This document shows, one piece after another, positions 1 through 8,652 of a DNA stretch of 64,000 nucleotides. Where the stretch lies: NCBI GenBank assembly GCA_016871755.1, contig VHCJ01000010.1, forward strand, positions 49,796-113,795, in the 5' to 3' direction. This stretch comes from Verrucomicrobiota bacterium (lineage in GTDB: Bacteria > Verrucomicrobiota > Verrucomicrobiia > Opitutales > Opitutaceae). The stretch's first letter is position 1. The number at the start of each line of letters is the position of its first letter. Position numbers and translations under genes: made by a program. A model generated the notes under the pieces. The model saw only the letters and a program-made list of their open reading frames with translations, was not told the origin of the DNA and searched no databases.

Positions 1-2
1 GC

Positions 3-146
3 GATTTACTGGAAATCGGCATGCAGCAGCGCAAGGCCTACGAGGAAGCCCAGCGCAAGGCGGCCCTCGAGGCGGCCAAGACAAACGCAACGCCCGTCCC
101 GCCCGCTGCAGGTCAGGCCGCCCCCGGCTTGGTTCCCCAGCCGTAG
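3..146 (+). CDS. C-terminal end of an unknown protein (partial)
   Basis: The frame starting at base 3 is open from the window edge and stops at TAG (144-146), giving about 47 residues. The first half is charged and Ala-rich (Gln-Arg-Lys-Ala-Tyr-Glu-Glu pattern, likely helical), and the tail is Pro/Ala/Gly-rich. It looks like the flexible end of a secreted or envelope protein. Its end overlaps the end of the convergent methyltransferase by about 34 bp. No function can be assigned from so short a piece. Confidence 0.45.
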   Translation, partial: DLLEIGMQQRKAYEEAQRKAALEAAKTNATPVPPAAGQAAPGLVPQP

Positions 147-808
147 ACCCACATCGGCCGCGTGGCCACGTGCCAGTCCACAAATCCGGCGCGCCGCAGG
201 AAGGTCTCAAACTCCGGCACGCTGGAGCACTTGGAAGACTGCGGGGGACGCTCCGCCGAAGGGAACCGCGTGCGCACGCTTTCAAACATCTCCCACCCTT
301 CGTCGGAGGCGATGTTCGCGTTGTCGCAGTAGAAGCGCCCGCCGGGTTTCAGCACCCGAAACGCTTCAAGGCAGTAATTGTAGCGATCCCACTCGTCGAG
401 GTGCATGAACACGACGGTCGTGTAAACGACGTCGACAGAGTTGTCCGGCACCGGCTGGAGATCATAGCCCGAGACCTCGACGAAACGGACGTTGTCCAGG
501 CCGAGGGTCTTGCGCCGCGCCTGACGGATCATCTCGCTGGAAACGTCACATCCGATCCACTCGCGGACGAACGGCGAGAGCCCGCGCCCGACGCGGCCCA
601 CGCCACACCCGATTTCGAGGAAAACGTCATCCGGTCGGATCCCGACCGTCCGACGAAGAATCCCGAGGGTATCCTCCATCGTGGCGTGCAGTTGGTCCTC
701 ATCATCGTAGCCGGAGACGTAGATCACCGCCCCCTCGGCGCCAAGGGCCAGATTCTGCCACGTCGTCTTGTAATGAGAGCGCACTGCCGGGGTCGACTCG
801 GAGTTCAT
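113..808 (-). CDS. Class I SAM-dependent methyltransferase
   Basis: 231 residues. The Rossmann motif I is clear (VFLEIGCGVGRVG, near residues 62-74), followed by an acidic residue at the end of beta-2 (GCDVSSEM), the post-II segment DNSVDVVYTTVVFMHL and a motif III-like LKPGGRFY. This is the Methyltransf_11/25 fold that transfers a methyl group from S-adenosylmethionine. The substrate cannot be read from the sequence; small-molecule, lipid and sugar methyltransferases share this layout. It stands alone, convergent with the gene fragment at the window start. Confidence 0.85.
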   Translation of the reverse strand: MNSESTPAVRSHYKTTWQNLALGAEGAVIYVSGYDDEDQLHATMEDTLGILRRTVGIRPDDVFLEIGCGVGRVGRGLSPFVREWIGCDVSSEMIRQARRKTLGLDNVRFVEVSGYDLQPVPDNSVDVVYTTVVFMHLDEWDRYNYCLEAFRVLKPGGRFYCDNANIASDEGWEMFESVRTRFPSAERPPQSSKCSSVPEFETFLRRAGFVDWHVATRPMWVYGWGTKPGAA

Positions 809-887
809 GATCGACGCCGAACGTGACAGTCCGCGGCCGGAATGGCACGGCGAAAAGCGGACGAGCCGCCGACCCGGGTTCCGCTAG

Positions 888-1711
888 CTAGGCGGTCGCC
901 GAGCCGCCGAAGGCCGTCAGCGAGGGCGGCGTCGACTCACGGTGGGAACCCGATCGCGCAAGCGCGGCGACCAGTTCCTCCCGGCGCAGCGGCTTGGTCA
1001 TATAGTCGTCCATGCCCGCCTGCAGACACTTCTCGCGGTCACCCGTCATCGCGTTCGCCGTCAGCCCAATGATCCACGGTTGCCTCCCAGGGGGCAACTC
1101 ACGACGGATGGCGATGGTTGCCTCCAACCCGTTCATCTCGGGCATGTGCCAATCCATCAGGACGATGCCATAGTCCTTGTCGCGAACCGCAGCAAGACCT
1201 TCCCCGCCGTGGAACGCGACGTCTGCGGCGTAGCCAAGGCGGCTCAGCATCGTCAATGCCACCTTCTGGTTCACGGCGTTGCGGGCCAGAGACACTTCCA
1301 ATCCGCGTAGATCACCAGCATCGCCACCGCGGTCAGGAAGAAAAAGTGCAACTCCGGCAGCAGCGGCACCTGATAGACATGAAGAGCGGCGAACAACTGC
1401 AGCGCAATCCCGCCCCCGGCCCGCGCGAAGAAGGAACCGGGATGGCGTTGCGCCGGGAGCCAGAACAGCAGGACGCTCAGGCCGATCACGACGATGGCCT
1501 CGAGCCACGTCCGCTGCACCGCCGCCAGTGCCAGCGCGAGCAAGGCGTGAAAACCAAGGAAAAGCCGCATCCACGCATCCCCACGCCGGAAGATGGGATC
1601 CAAAATCTGCGCGTCGGTGAGGACCTCACCGGTCGGGGACTCCATCACTTCCTCGGTGCCGAAAGGCACGGGATGCGACAGCGAGTAGCGGATGCGCTCA
1701 AAGGTCGTCAC
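888..1711 (-). pseudogene. Remnant of a hybrid sensor histidine kinase with the kinase core deleted
   Basis: Two frames join here. The upstream frame (1711 down to 1271) encodes about 146 residues with several membrane segments and ends in the sensor motif YADWKCLWPA. The downstream frame (from about 1300 to 888) encodes a response-regulator receiver domain that begins abruptly at ARNAVNQKVAL, with phosphoacceptor Asp in LMDWHMPEMNG and the conserved Lys in MTKPLRR. The beta-1 strand and acidic pair that should precede NAVNQK are missing, and so is the whole HisKA/HATPase core. The natural order would be membrane sensor, kinase, receiver, so an internal deletion with a frameshift near 1285-1300 is the simplest reading. 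A misassembly joining two kinase genes is the alternative. The product is almost certainly non-functional. Confidence 0.75.
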
Positions 1712-1851
1712 GAAGCCGGTCCTCCCGTTTCGGATGCGGCCAGTGTCCGAGCCCCCGACGGGACCGCAGGGCGGCCTGAACCGGGGCAGGATGCGCGGGA
1801 CGTGGGGATCTGGGCGATCACTGGAACTACATCGACCCGCCGCGCCATCGA

Positions 1852-3216
1852 TTAAGCACTTGTCGAAGCCGCGACCGGGCTCCGGCCGCCGGTCCGCCCA
1901 TCGAGCGCCCGGCGCAGTTGGTGACCCAATTCACCCAGACGGCAGGGTTTGGGCAGAAAGACGGGTTGGCCGACGTCCTCCAACTCCGCCCGGGCCGCCG
2001 CCGAAACGTTGCCGCTGAGAATCAAAACCGGTGCCCGGGGGAGAAGTCGCCGCACCGTGGGATAAACCTCCAGACCCGACACCCGGGGCAGGTTAAGATC
2101 GAGGAGGACCGCATCGATCGGCCCGGGGTTGCCGAGCAGCAAGTCAAGTGCCTCGGCCCCGTCAGCCACCGTCCGCACCCGATACCCTTTCATCTCCAGC
2201 GAAACCCGAAGCAGGGTCCGCAGGGCGACCTCGTCCTCGATGACGAGAATCGACTCGGTCCCGGCCGGAATCTCCGCCACGCCAGCGCCATCCGACGTTC
2301 CCGCCGCCGATTCCCGGCCGCCCAGCGGCAGGAACACCGAGAACGTGGTTCCCGCCCCCTCCTCGCTCTCGACATCGATCACACCACGGTGATGCGCCAC
2401 GACTCCGTACACCACCGAGAGCCCGAGTCCCGTGCCCCCGGAATCCTGCTTCGTCGTAAAGAACGGCTCGAACATGCGCGCCCGGACGGGTTCCGGCATT
2501 CCGCATCCCGTGTCCGAGATCCGGATCATCACGTAGTCCATCCGGGGATCGGCCCGCAGTCGGGCCAATTGATCCCCGCGCACCCGCCCCGTAATCAGGG
2601 TCAGGCGGCCCCCGCCGGGCATGACATCCCTGGCGTTGACGCAAAGGTTGAGCACAACCTGCTGCAGTTGATTTTGGTGTGCCGAGAGGTTCGGAAGGGT
2701 TTCGTCCAGACGGTAGTCGAACTCGATGGTGCGCGGAAAGGTCTCGTGGGCGCGTCGGAACGGCGGACGGCGAAGGCGTTCCTGCGCATCCCGCCAAGCA
2801 GGAAGATCCTCTGGATGGATGAGCGGGACAACCTCGCGCCCAAGCCACTCCGGGACCGGAACGGCGAACTTGCGCGCAAACGCATGGTTGACCTCGGCGA
2901 CGCCTCCCGCCGCATCCCGCAAGAGCGCGAGCTCGGCCGAGTCGCGCCAGGCTGAAAGTGAGCCCTGCGATGGCGGCGTGGGCCGCAGCAGAACAAGGGA
3001 TAGGTCATCCCGCGACGCTCGCCCGCGAAGCGGTTCCTCCGCGGACGCAAGTTCCCGGCCGCGAAGGCACTCCTCAGGACTCCAGGCAGCACCCACCCAC
3101 GCCTCAGGAGCGATCCCAAGCAGCGCCGCAGCCCCGGACGAAACCCGCCGGATGCGGCGCCGCGCGTCGACCAGCAGGTACGCTCCCTCCCCGGAAACTG
3201 TCGACGAAGAAACCAT
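1852..3216 (-). CDS. PAS / HATPase / receiver hybrid protein lacking the phosphoacceptor histidine domain
   Basis: 454 residues from the ATG at 3216. Order: PAS-like region (about 10-155), HATPase_c (N-box LNLCVNARDVMPGGG near 189-203, G1 SDTGCGM near 234-240, G2 GTGLGLSVVYG near 261-271), receiver (about 321-440) with Asp373 in LLDLNLPRVSG and Lys in FLPKPC. The expected dimerisation/phosphoacceptor helix (usually of the HDFNNLL type) is absent: the PAS segment ending PPFRRAH runs straight into sequence that normally lies just before the N-box. This suggests an in-frame internal deletion near 2740-2760. The protein could bind ATP but has no obvious autophosphorylation site. It lies between a broken kinase gene and an HDOD gene on the same strand. 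Confidence 0.75.
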   Translation of the reverse strand: MVSSSTVSGEGAYLLVDARRRIRRVSSGAAALLGIAPEAWVGAAWSPEECLRGRELASAEEPLRGRASRDDLSLVLLRPTPPSQGSLSAWRDSAELALLRDAAGGVAEVNHAFARKFAVPVPEWLGREVVPLIHPEDLPAWRDAQERLRRPPFRRAHETFPRTIEFDYRLDETLPNLSAHQNQLQQVVLNLCVNARDVMPGGGRLTLITGRVRGDQLARLRADPRMDYVMIRISDTGCGMPEPVRARMFEPFFTTKQDSGGTGLGLSVVYGVVAHHRGVIDVESEEGAGTTFSVFLPLGGRESAAGTSDGAGVAEIPAGTESILVIEDEVALRTLLRVSLEMKGYRVRTVADGAEALDLLLGNPGPIDAVLLDLNLPRVSGLEVYPTVRRLLPRAPVLILSGNVSAAARAELEDVGQPVFLPKPCRLGELGHQLRRALDGRTGGRSPVAASTSA

Positions 3217-3251
3217 GGGACATCTCTGGGCGCGAAGAAAACCAGACCCGA

Positions 3252-4181
3252 TCAAACGAGGCCGTTGAGGACCGTGGGAAGCCGCTGCACGCTGTTCGCG
3301 AGGGCCGCCCGGGCCAGACGCGTCTCCCGCTCGCCGTCGCCGAAGAGGATGCGCCAGCCGGGCAGCGCGAGCCACGAGTCGTGCTCGATGGTCTCGACCT
3401 TCTCGAAACCTCCGGGAATTCCGGCGTAGCGAACGAGTTGGTCCGCGACCTGCACCGCGGCCGCGTAGAACGCATGGTTGGGGGCGCTTTCCGGAGCATG
3501 GTGGTAGAGCACGGCATCGGTGATCTCGCCGGGGAGTTGGTGGCGCTGCAGGTAGACGCCGCCGATGCGGGCATGGTCCCATCCGATCAATTCCCTCTCG
3601 GCCCGACACACGTCCTGCGCCGAGGCAAACGACTGCTGCACGATCTGACTGAACTCCTCGGCGAACGTCGTCGCCAGGACCACCTTCCCGACATTGTGAA
3701 GCAGGCCGATGATGTAGTCGGTGTCGTCGTCCACCAGCAAAGTCGTGGTGGCGAGGATCTCGCGGGTCATGATCGCGGACCCGATCGAATGTTTCCACAG
3801 ATCGCGCCAGGGCAGCCGTACCCCCGACTCCGTGAGTCGCTCCAGTTCCTCGATCACCGGTGTGGCCATCGAGAGTTCACGGATCTGCCGCAGCCCGAGA
3901 TAGAACACCGCCTCCTCGATGTTGTTCACCTTCGCGCTCAGCCCGAAGTAAACGCTGTTGACCATGCGCAGCAGACGGGCCGTCAGCGAAGGGTCGCGCC
4001 GGATGATCTCAGCGATCTGGGAGTTGAAGCTCTGTTCCGCGCTCACCAGCCCGGCCAGCGCGCGGTTGATGCTCTGCAGTGACGCCAGCTTCGGGCACGC
4101 GTCGATCCGACGCATGATTTCGGCATCACTGTAACGAGGCAGGGTGGTCGGCATGGGTAGTGGGCCCGTGGCGACAATCAT
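3252..4181 (-). CDS. HDOD domain signalling protein
   Basis: 309 residues from 4181, where a weak GGTGAG ribosome-binding site is present; an alternative ATG lies at 4154. The body matches the HDOD fold: an N-terminal helical part with the RDPSLTARLLRMVNSVYFG motif, the internal LGLRQIRELSM motif, and degenerate HD-like positions (GLLHNVGK, YHHAPE). HDOD proteins are non-catalytic relatives of HD-GYP phosphodiesterases and act as scaffolds in chemotaxis, cell-cycle and c-di-GMP signalling. The two kinase-type genes downstream on the same strand fit a signalling context. Confidence 0.85.
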   Translation of the reverse strand: MIVATGPLPMPTTLPRYSDAEIMRRIDACPKLASLQSINRALAGLVSAEQSFNSQIAEIIRRDPSLTARLLRMVNSVYFGLSAKVNNIEEAVFYLGLRQIRELSMATPVIEELERLTESGVRLPWRDLWKHSIGSAIMTREILATTTLLVDDDTDYIIGLLHNVGKVVLATTFAEEFSQIVQQSFASAQDVCRAERELIGWDHARIGGVYLQRHQLPGEITDAVLYHHAPESAPNHAFYAAAVQVADQLVRYAGIPGGFEKVETIEHDSWLALPGWRILFGDGERETRLARAALANSVQRLPTVLNGLV

Positions 4182-4303
4182 CGCAACTCACCGAAGCATC
4201 GTCCGGGGCCCCCTCGCCAAGCGGACGCTCCTCCCCCGTGATTTAGGTATTTCCCCGACCGGGAAACCCGAAGGGCCGTAAACGCGACGTAAAGCCGCTG
4301 CTG

Positions 4304-4870
4304 CTAGGCGGAGGGAAGGATCGCGCGCAATAAATCCGGAAGGTTTCTCGCGGCCAACCGGGCTCCGGCGAAGGGTTTTTCCGTCTGCCACACCTCCACC
4401 GCCGGCACTGCTCCCACGGCACCCACGTTGACTCTCGCCCGCCCACCCGCCTCCCAGTCGGAGGGGGAGTCTCCGATCATCCATGACTTCGACTTCGCGA
4501 GCCCATCGCGAGCGCACATCTCCTCGATGAACCGAGGCGAAGGTTTGCGGTACAGCGAGGGCTCACCCGGGGCTTCCGGAGCAATGCAGATCCCTGCGAA
4601 CACCGGGGCGGGAAGACCAAGCAACTCCTCCATCCGCCGATTGACGGCGTGGACCGCAGCAAGAGGAAACATCCCCCGCCCGACTCCCGATTGGTTCGTG
4701 AAGAGATAGAGGCGAAACCCCGCGGCCACGGCCTCGCGAAGAGCCTCACCCACACCCGGAACAATTACAACCTTTTCCGGTTCATGAAGATAAGGAATAT
4801 GCTCAATCACGGTCCCATCGCGATCCAAAAAGAGACCTTGGCCGACGGGGACGGGTGAGGACGGGGGCAC
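4304..4870 (-). CDS. HAD-family phosphatase, GmhB/HisB-N-like (heptose bisphosphatase candidate)
   Basis: 188 residues. All four HAD motifs are visible: motif I DRDGTV (about 17-22), motif II FTNQSG (58-63), motif III YRKPSP and motif IV MIGDSPSDWEAG. The overall plan is that of D-glycero-D-manno-heptose 1,7-bisphosphate phosphatase (GmhB) or the phosphatase half of HisB. GmhB usually has a Cys/His zinc loop just before motif III, and here that stretch (IAPEAPGEPSLYRKP) has no Cys or His, so this is a zinc-loop-less variant. The hldD gene at 35294 shows that heptose synthesis is plausible in this organism. Specificity is not certain. Confidence 0.7.
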   Translation of the reverse strand: MPPSSPVPVGQGLFLDRDGTVIEHIPYLHEPEKVVIVPGVGEALREAVAAGFRLYLFTNQSGVGRGMFPLAAVHAVNRRMEELLGLPAPVFAGICIAPEAPGEPSLYRKPSPRFIEEMCARDGLAKSKSWMIGDSPSDWEAGGRARVNVGAVGAVPAVEVWQTEKPFAGARLAARNLPDLLRAILPSA

Positions 4871-5353
4871 GGTAACGGGGAGAGTTGATCCTGTTCAGAG
4901 CGGCGCAACCGGAAAAGGGGGAGCGTCGCCTAAGTGTCCCATCGGGGAGCCACTGTTCCTTCGTGGACGACTGCCCGACGACGGGCGGGCAACACCGGCC
5001 TGATGGCGAGACCTATAGTCGCTAATTAAATGCTCAAGCAACCCAGGCCCAGCGATCAGCAGACCGGTGTGACCCGATTCGCGAGGGGCGGAGCAGGGCT
5101 GGACGAACCGCTCAGCCCGTCCAATGCGTTACTAATGCAATTCAACATCCTAAAAAGGGCATGAGCCACGCGCTGATTTCCACTTTGCCGGCCTAATACT
5201 TGGAGCGCGCGATCCAGCCCGGGCAGCTATTTGTTGCGGTTTCTCTCTTGCGATGAACGTTCTTTAGCAAACGGGCTTGAAACACGCTGCGCATTCCCGA
5301 CGCTCTCGGTTCGCGCGGAGGCTCTCGGGCTCCGCGAATTTCTTTTTGGCGAC
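4871..5353. other. 483-bp intergenic region upstream of the caa3 oxidase genes
   Basis: No convincing gene. The region separates the divergently transcribed phosphatase and oxidase genes and should hold both promoters. It has short AT-richer patches (around 5014-5032 with TATAGT and TAATTAAA, and around 5128-5155), but I could not place a confident -35/-10 pair. An open frame upstream of ctaC starts at 5231, but the signal-peptide logic favours 5354 as the ctaC start. Confidence 0.4.
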
Positions 5354-6628
5354 ATGACCCTATCCTTCACCCTTCGCTCGGCGCTCCGACGCGCCAGTTC
5401 CCTGATGTTTGTGGGACTGCTTCCGCTGCTTAACGGCGGCTGGATTTACGGGCCGCAGTCCACCTTTGAGACCCACGGGCCGGTGGCCAAGACGCAGCTC
5501 GACGTGTTCTACGTCACGCTCTGGGTGACGATGATCATCTTCGTCCTTGTCGCCTCCGTGCTGGCCTACGCCACGCTGCGTTTCCGGGTCCGCACCGGTG
5601 AATCAGCGAATCAGCCGCCCCCGGAGCAGAGCCATGGCAACCCGTTGATCGAGTTGGGCTTGATCGTTCTCTCGATCGCCGCCCTCGTCGTGATTGCGGT
5701 ACCGACGCTGCGCGCCATCTGGTACACGTATGACGTCCCGGAGGCGGAACGGGCCAATGCCTACGAGGTGACGGCAACCGGCCACCAATGGTGGTTCAAG
5801 TTTGAGTACCCCAAGGAACAGATCGAAGGGAGCGGCACACTGGTGACGGGCAACGAACTCGTGATTCCGGCGGGACGCCCGGTGCGGGTGAACCTCCGGA
5901 CAGTCGATGTCATCCATTCGTTCTGGGTGCCGAAGCTGGCCGGCAAGGTGGACATGATGCCGAACCGCGGGAATCACCTCTGGCTGAAGGCGGATGAGCC
6001 AGGATACTTCTGGGGGCAGTGCGCCGAGTTCTGCGGCGAGTCGCATGCGGTGATGCGCTTCCGGGTGATCGCACTTTCGGAATCGGACTTTGCGGCGTGG
6101 GTCGCGCAGCAAAAGAACCCGGCCCGAACGGTCCCGGGCACCCAGATCGGTGCCACGCCGACCGCCTCTCCTCGCGTTGAATTTGCCTCCTACACGTACG
6201 AACGCCAGCGACCCAACGCCCCGGGATGGAGCGAGGGATTCAGTCGTTCCCCATTTGCGGCCTGGCAGCAGAAGCAGCAAGCTGACGCCGGAGAAAGCCC
6301 GGAACTGATCGCCCACGGCCGCAAGCTCTTCATCGAGAAGAAGTGCGCTGGCTGCCACTCCGTTCGGGGGCATGAAGGTGCGGGTATCTCGGGTCCGGAT
6401 CTCACCCGGGTCGGGGCGCGCACCACCATCGCCGGCGGTCTGCTGGAGAACACGGAGCAGAACCTGCATCGGTGGTTGACCGAGCCCAACAACGTCAAAC
6501 CCGGCAACAAGATGTGGTTCGGCGGCTACGTCGTCCGCAACAACGAGACGGGCGTTTGGGAACAACAGTTTTCGATCAACGACGACGAGGCCCGGGCGCT
6601 CGTTGCCTACCTCCACAGTCTGAAGTAA
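5354..6628 (+). CDS. ctaC: Cytochrome c oxidase subunit II with fused cytochrome c domain (caa3 type)
   Basis: 424 residues. The start at 5354 gives a signal-anchor followed by two membrane helices (about 40-65 and 95-115). The CuA domain is intact: HSFWVPKLAGK, then GQCAEFCGESHAVM, which supplies the Cys, Glu, His and Met ligands. After a linker, a C-terminal cytochrome c domain carries CAGCH and a distal Met segment (GNKMWFGG). The protein takes electrons from cytochrome c or its own haem and feeds CuA and then subunit I. It heads a five-gene run with ctaD 23 bp downstream. The fused haem domain defines the caa3 type. Confidence 0.96.
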   Translation: MTLSFTLRSALRRASSLMFVGLLPLLNGGWIYGPQSTFETHGPVAKTQLDVFYVTLWVTMIIFVLVASVLAYATLRFRVRTGESANQPPPEQSHGNPLIELGLIVLSIAALVVIAVPTLRAIWYTYDVPEAERANAYEVTATGHQWWFKFEYPKEQIEGSGTLVTGNELVIPAGRPVRVNLRTVDVIHSFWVPKLAGKVDMMPNRGNHLWLKADEPGYFWGQCAEFCGESHAVMRFRVIALSESDFAAWVAQQKNPARTVPGTQIGATPTASPRVEFASYTYERQRPNAPGWSEGFSRSPFAAWQQKQQADAGESPELIAHGRKLFIEKKCAGCHSVRGHEGAGISGPDLTRVGARTTIAGGLLENTEQNLHRWLTEPNNVKPGNKMWFGGYVVRNNETGVWEQQFSINDDEARALVAYLHSLK

Positions 6629-6651
6629 CCCCTTTCGAGGATTCACCGACC

Positions 6652-8610
6652 ATGCAAGCCATCACCAAGTCCGACTTCATCGGCAAGGACGCCCCTGTGG
6701 CGGAGAAGCGCCCGCTCATCTTCACGCGACCGACAGCCAAGACCGGCCTCGTGAGTTGGCTCACGACGGTGGACCACAAGCGAATCGGCCTTCTTTACGG
6801 GGTCTCCTCGCTGATCTTCTTCCTCGTCGGCGGCTTCGAGGCCCTGCTCATCCGCGTCCAGCTCGCGGTGCCAAACAACACGTTTCTCAGCGCGCAGGCG
6901 TACAACGAGCTCTTCACGATGCACGCCACGACGATGATCTTCCTCGCCGTGATGCCGCTCTCGGCGGCGTTCTTCAACTACATCATGCCGCTGCAGATCG
7001 GGGCCCGCGACGTGGCCTTTCCCCGACTGAACGGGTTCGCCTTCTGGGTCTTCGTTGTCGGCGCGATCATCCTGAACGTTGGCTGGTTCGTGAAGTCCGG
7101 GGCTCCCGACGTCGGGTGGTTCGGCTATGCGCCGCTCACCAGCACGGCGTATTCGAACCAGTTCGCCACTGACATGTCCACGGACCTGTGGGTCATGGGC
7201 CTGCAGGTCCTGGGTGTCTCATCCATCGTGGGTTCGCTGAATTTCATTGTCACCATTATCAACCTGCGCGCCCCGGGCATGACGATGATGCGCCTGCCGG
7301 TCTTCACTTGGATGACCTTGATCACGGCGTTCCTCATCGTGCTTTCCTTCCCGGCGATCACGATCGCGTTGGTGGCGCTGATGATGGACCGCTCGTTCGG
7401 GACGAGCTTCTTCGAGGTCTCCAACGGCGGCCTGCCGATTCTCTGGCAGCACCTATTCTGGATCTTCGGTCATCCTGAGGTGTACATTTTGATCCTCCCG
7501 GCGATGGGCATCATCTCAGAGATTCTCCCCACCTTCTCCCGCAAGCCCCTCTTCGGTTATCCGATCATCGTCTTCTCCGGCGCCGTGATCGGGCTCCTTG
7601 GCTTCGGGGTGTGGTCGCACCACATGTTCACGACAGGCATGGGCACGATGGCGACCGCGGCATTCTCGGTCGCGACGATGGCCATCGCCGTGCCGACCGG
7701 CGTCAAGATCTTCAACTGGATCGGCACCCTGTGGAACGGCCAGTTGCAGATGCGCACACCGATGATGTTCGCGCTCGGCTTCGTCTGGATGTTCATGATG
7801 GGCGGTCTCTCGGGCATCATGCACTCGGCCGCTCCGGCGGACGCGCAGCAGCAGGACAGCTACTTCGTGGTCGCCCACTTCCACTACGTCCTGATCGGCG
7901 GATCGATCTTCGGCCTCTTGGCCGGCATCCACTACTGGTTTCCGCTGATCTTCGGGCGAAAGGTCTCCGAAGCCTGGGGCAAGGCCTCGTTCTGGGTCAT
8001 CTTTGTCGGCTTCAACGTCACGTTCTTCCCGATGCACTTCCTCGGGCTGAACGGGATGCCGCGCCGTACGTTCACCTACGACGGCAACATGGGTTGGAAC
8101 TCCGCCAATTTCATCGCCTCCGTCGGCGCGATGATCCTCGGCATCGGCATGGCTGTCTACTTTGTGGTCATGCTCTACACCTACTTCAAGGGTGAGAAGG
8201 TCGGTCGTGATCCCTGGGGAGCCCGCACGCTGGAGTGGTCGATCCCGAATCCGCCGCCCGAGCACAATTTCTCCGTGATCCCCACGGTCCACGCCCGCGA
8301 CGCCTTCTGGTACGAGAAGCATCACCGCGAAGAGATCGACCGCGAAAAGGCGCAGCACGCAGCGGACGAGGAGGCGCATGGGGGCATCCACATGCCGAGC
8401 CAGTCGTGGTTCCCGATCCTGGCGGCAACATCGATACTGATCGGCGGATTGTTCATCACGAACCACCATTTCCTCGGGGCAATCGGTGGCGGGGTCCTTC
8501 TCTTCATCACGGTTTACCTCTGGGCTTGGGAGGGACCGGGCGGCTATCACCTGCACCTCGACAAACACGGCAATCCGATCGAGCCGAAGGACGGCCACGC
8601 CGGCCACTGA
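6652..8610 (+). CDS. ctaD: Cytochrome c oxidase subunit I (aa3/caa3, A-type)
   Basis: 652 residues with about 12 core membrane helices plus extra helices near the C-terminus (SWFPILAATSILIGG...). Catalytic landmarks are present: the haem a ligand region LFTMHATTMIF, the CuB/cross-linked Tyr motif WIFGHPEVYI, the CuB pair in SHHMFTTGM, and the haem a3/a ligands in VAHFHYVLIGG. It reduces O2 to water and pumps protons across the inner membrane. Two small departures from the usual consensus are visible (MHAT for MHGT, and GARDVAFPR for GAPDMAFPR). The C-terminus is His-rich. Confidence 0.97.
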   Translation: MQAITKSDFIGKDAPVAEKRPLIFTRPTAKTGLVSWLTTVDHKRIGLLYGVSSLIFFLVGGFEALLIRVQLAVPNNTFLSAQAYNELFTMHATTMIFLAVMPLSAAFFNYIMPLQIGARDVAFPRLNGFAFWVFVVGAIILNVGWFVKSGAPDVGWFGYAPLTSTAYSNQFATDMSTDLWVMGLQVLGVSSIVGSLNFIVTIINLRAPGMTMMRLPVFTWMTLITAFLIVLSFPAITIALVALMMDRSFGTSFFEVSNGGLPILWQHLFWIFGHPEVYILILPAMGIISEILPTFSRKPLFGYPIIVFSGAVIGLLGFGVWSHHMFTTGMGTMATAAFSVATMAIAVPTGVKIFNWIGTLWNGQLQMRTPMMFALGFVWMFMMGGLSGIMHSAAPADAQQQDSYFVVAHFHYVLIGGSIFGLLAGIHYWFPLIFGRKVSEAWGKASFWVIFVGFNVTFFPMHFLGLNGMPRRTFTYDGNMGWNSANFIASVGAMILGIGMAVYFVVMLYTYFKGEKVGRDPWGARTLEWSIPNPPPEHNFSVIPTVHARDAFWYEKHHREEIDREKAQHAADEEAHGGIHMPSQSWFPILAATSILIGGLFITNHHFLGAIGGGVLLFITVYLWAWEGPGGYHLHLDKHGNPIEPKDGHAGH

Positions 8611-8652
8611 GCGCGCGCGTCCAAGCACACCCAACCCGATACTCTCTCGAAC

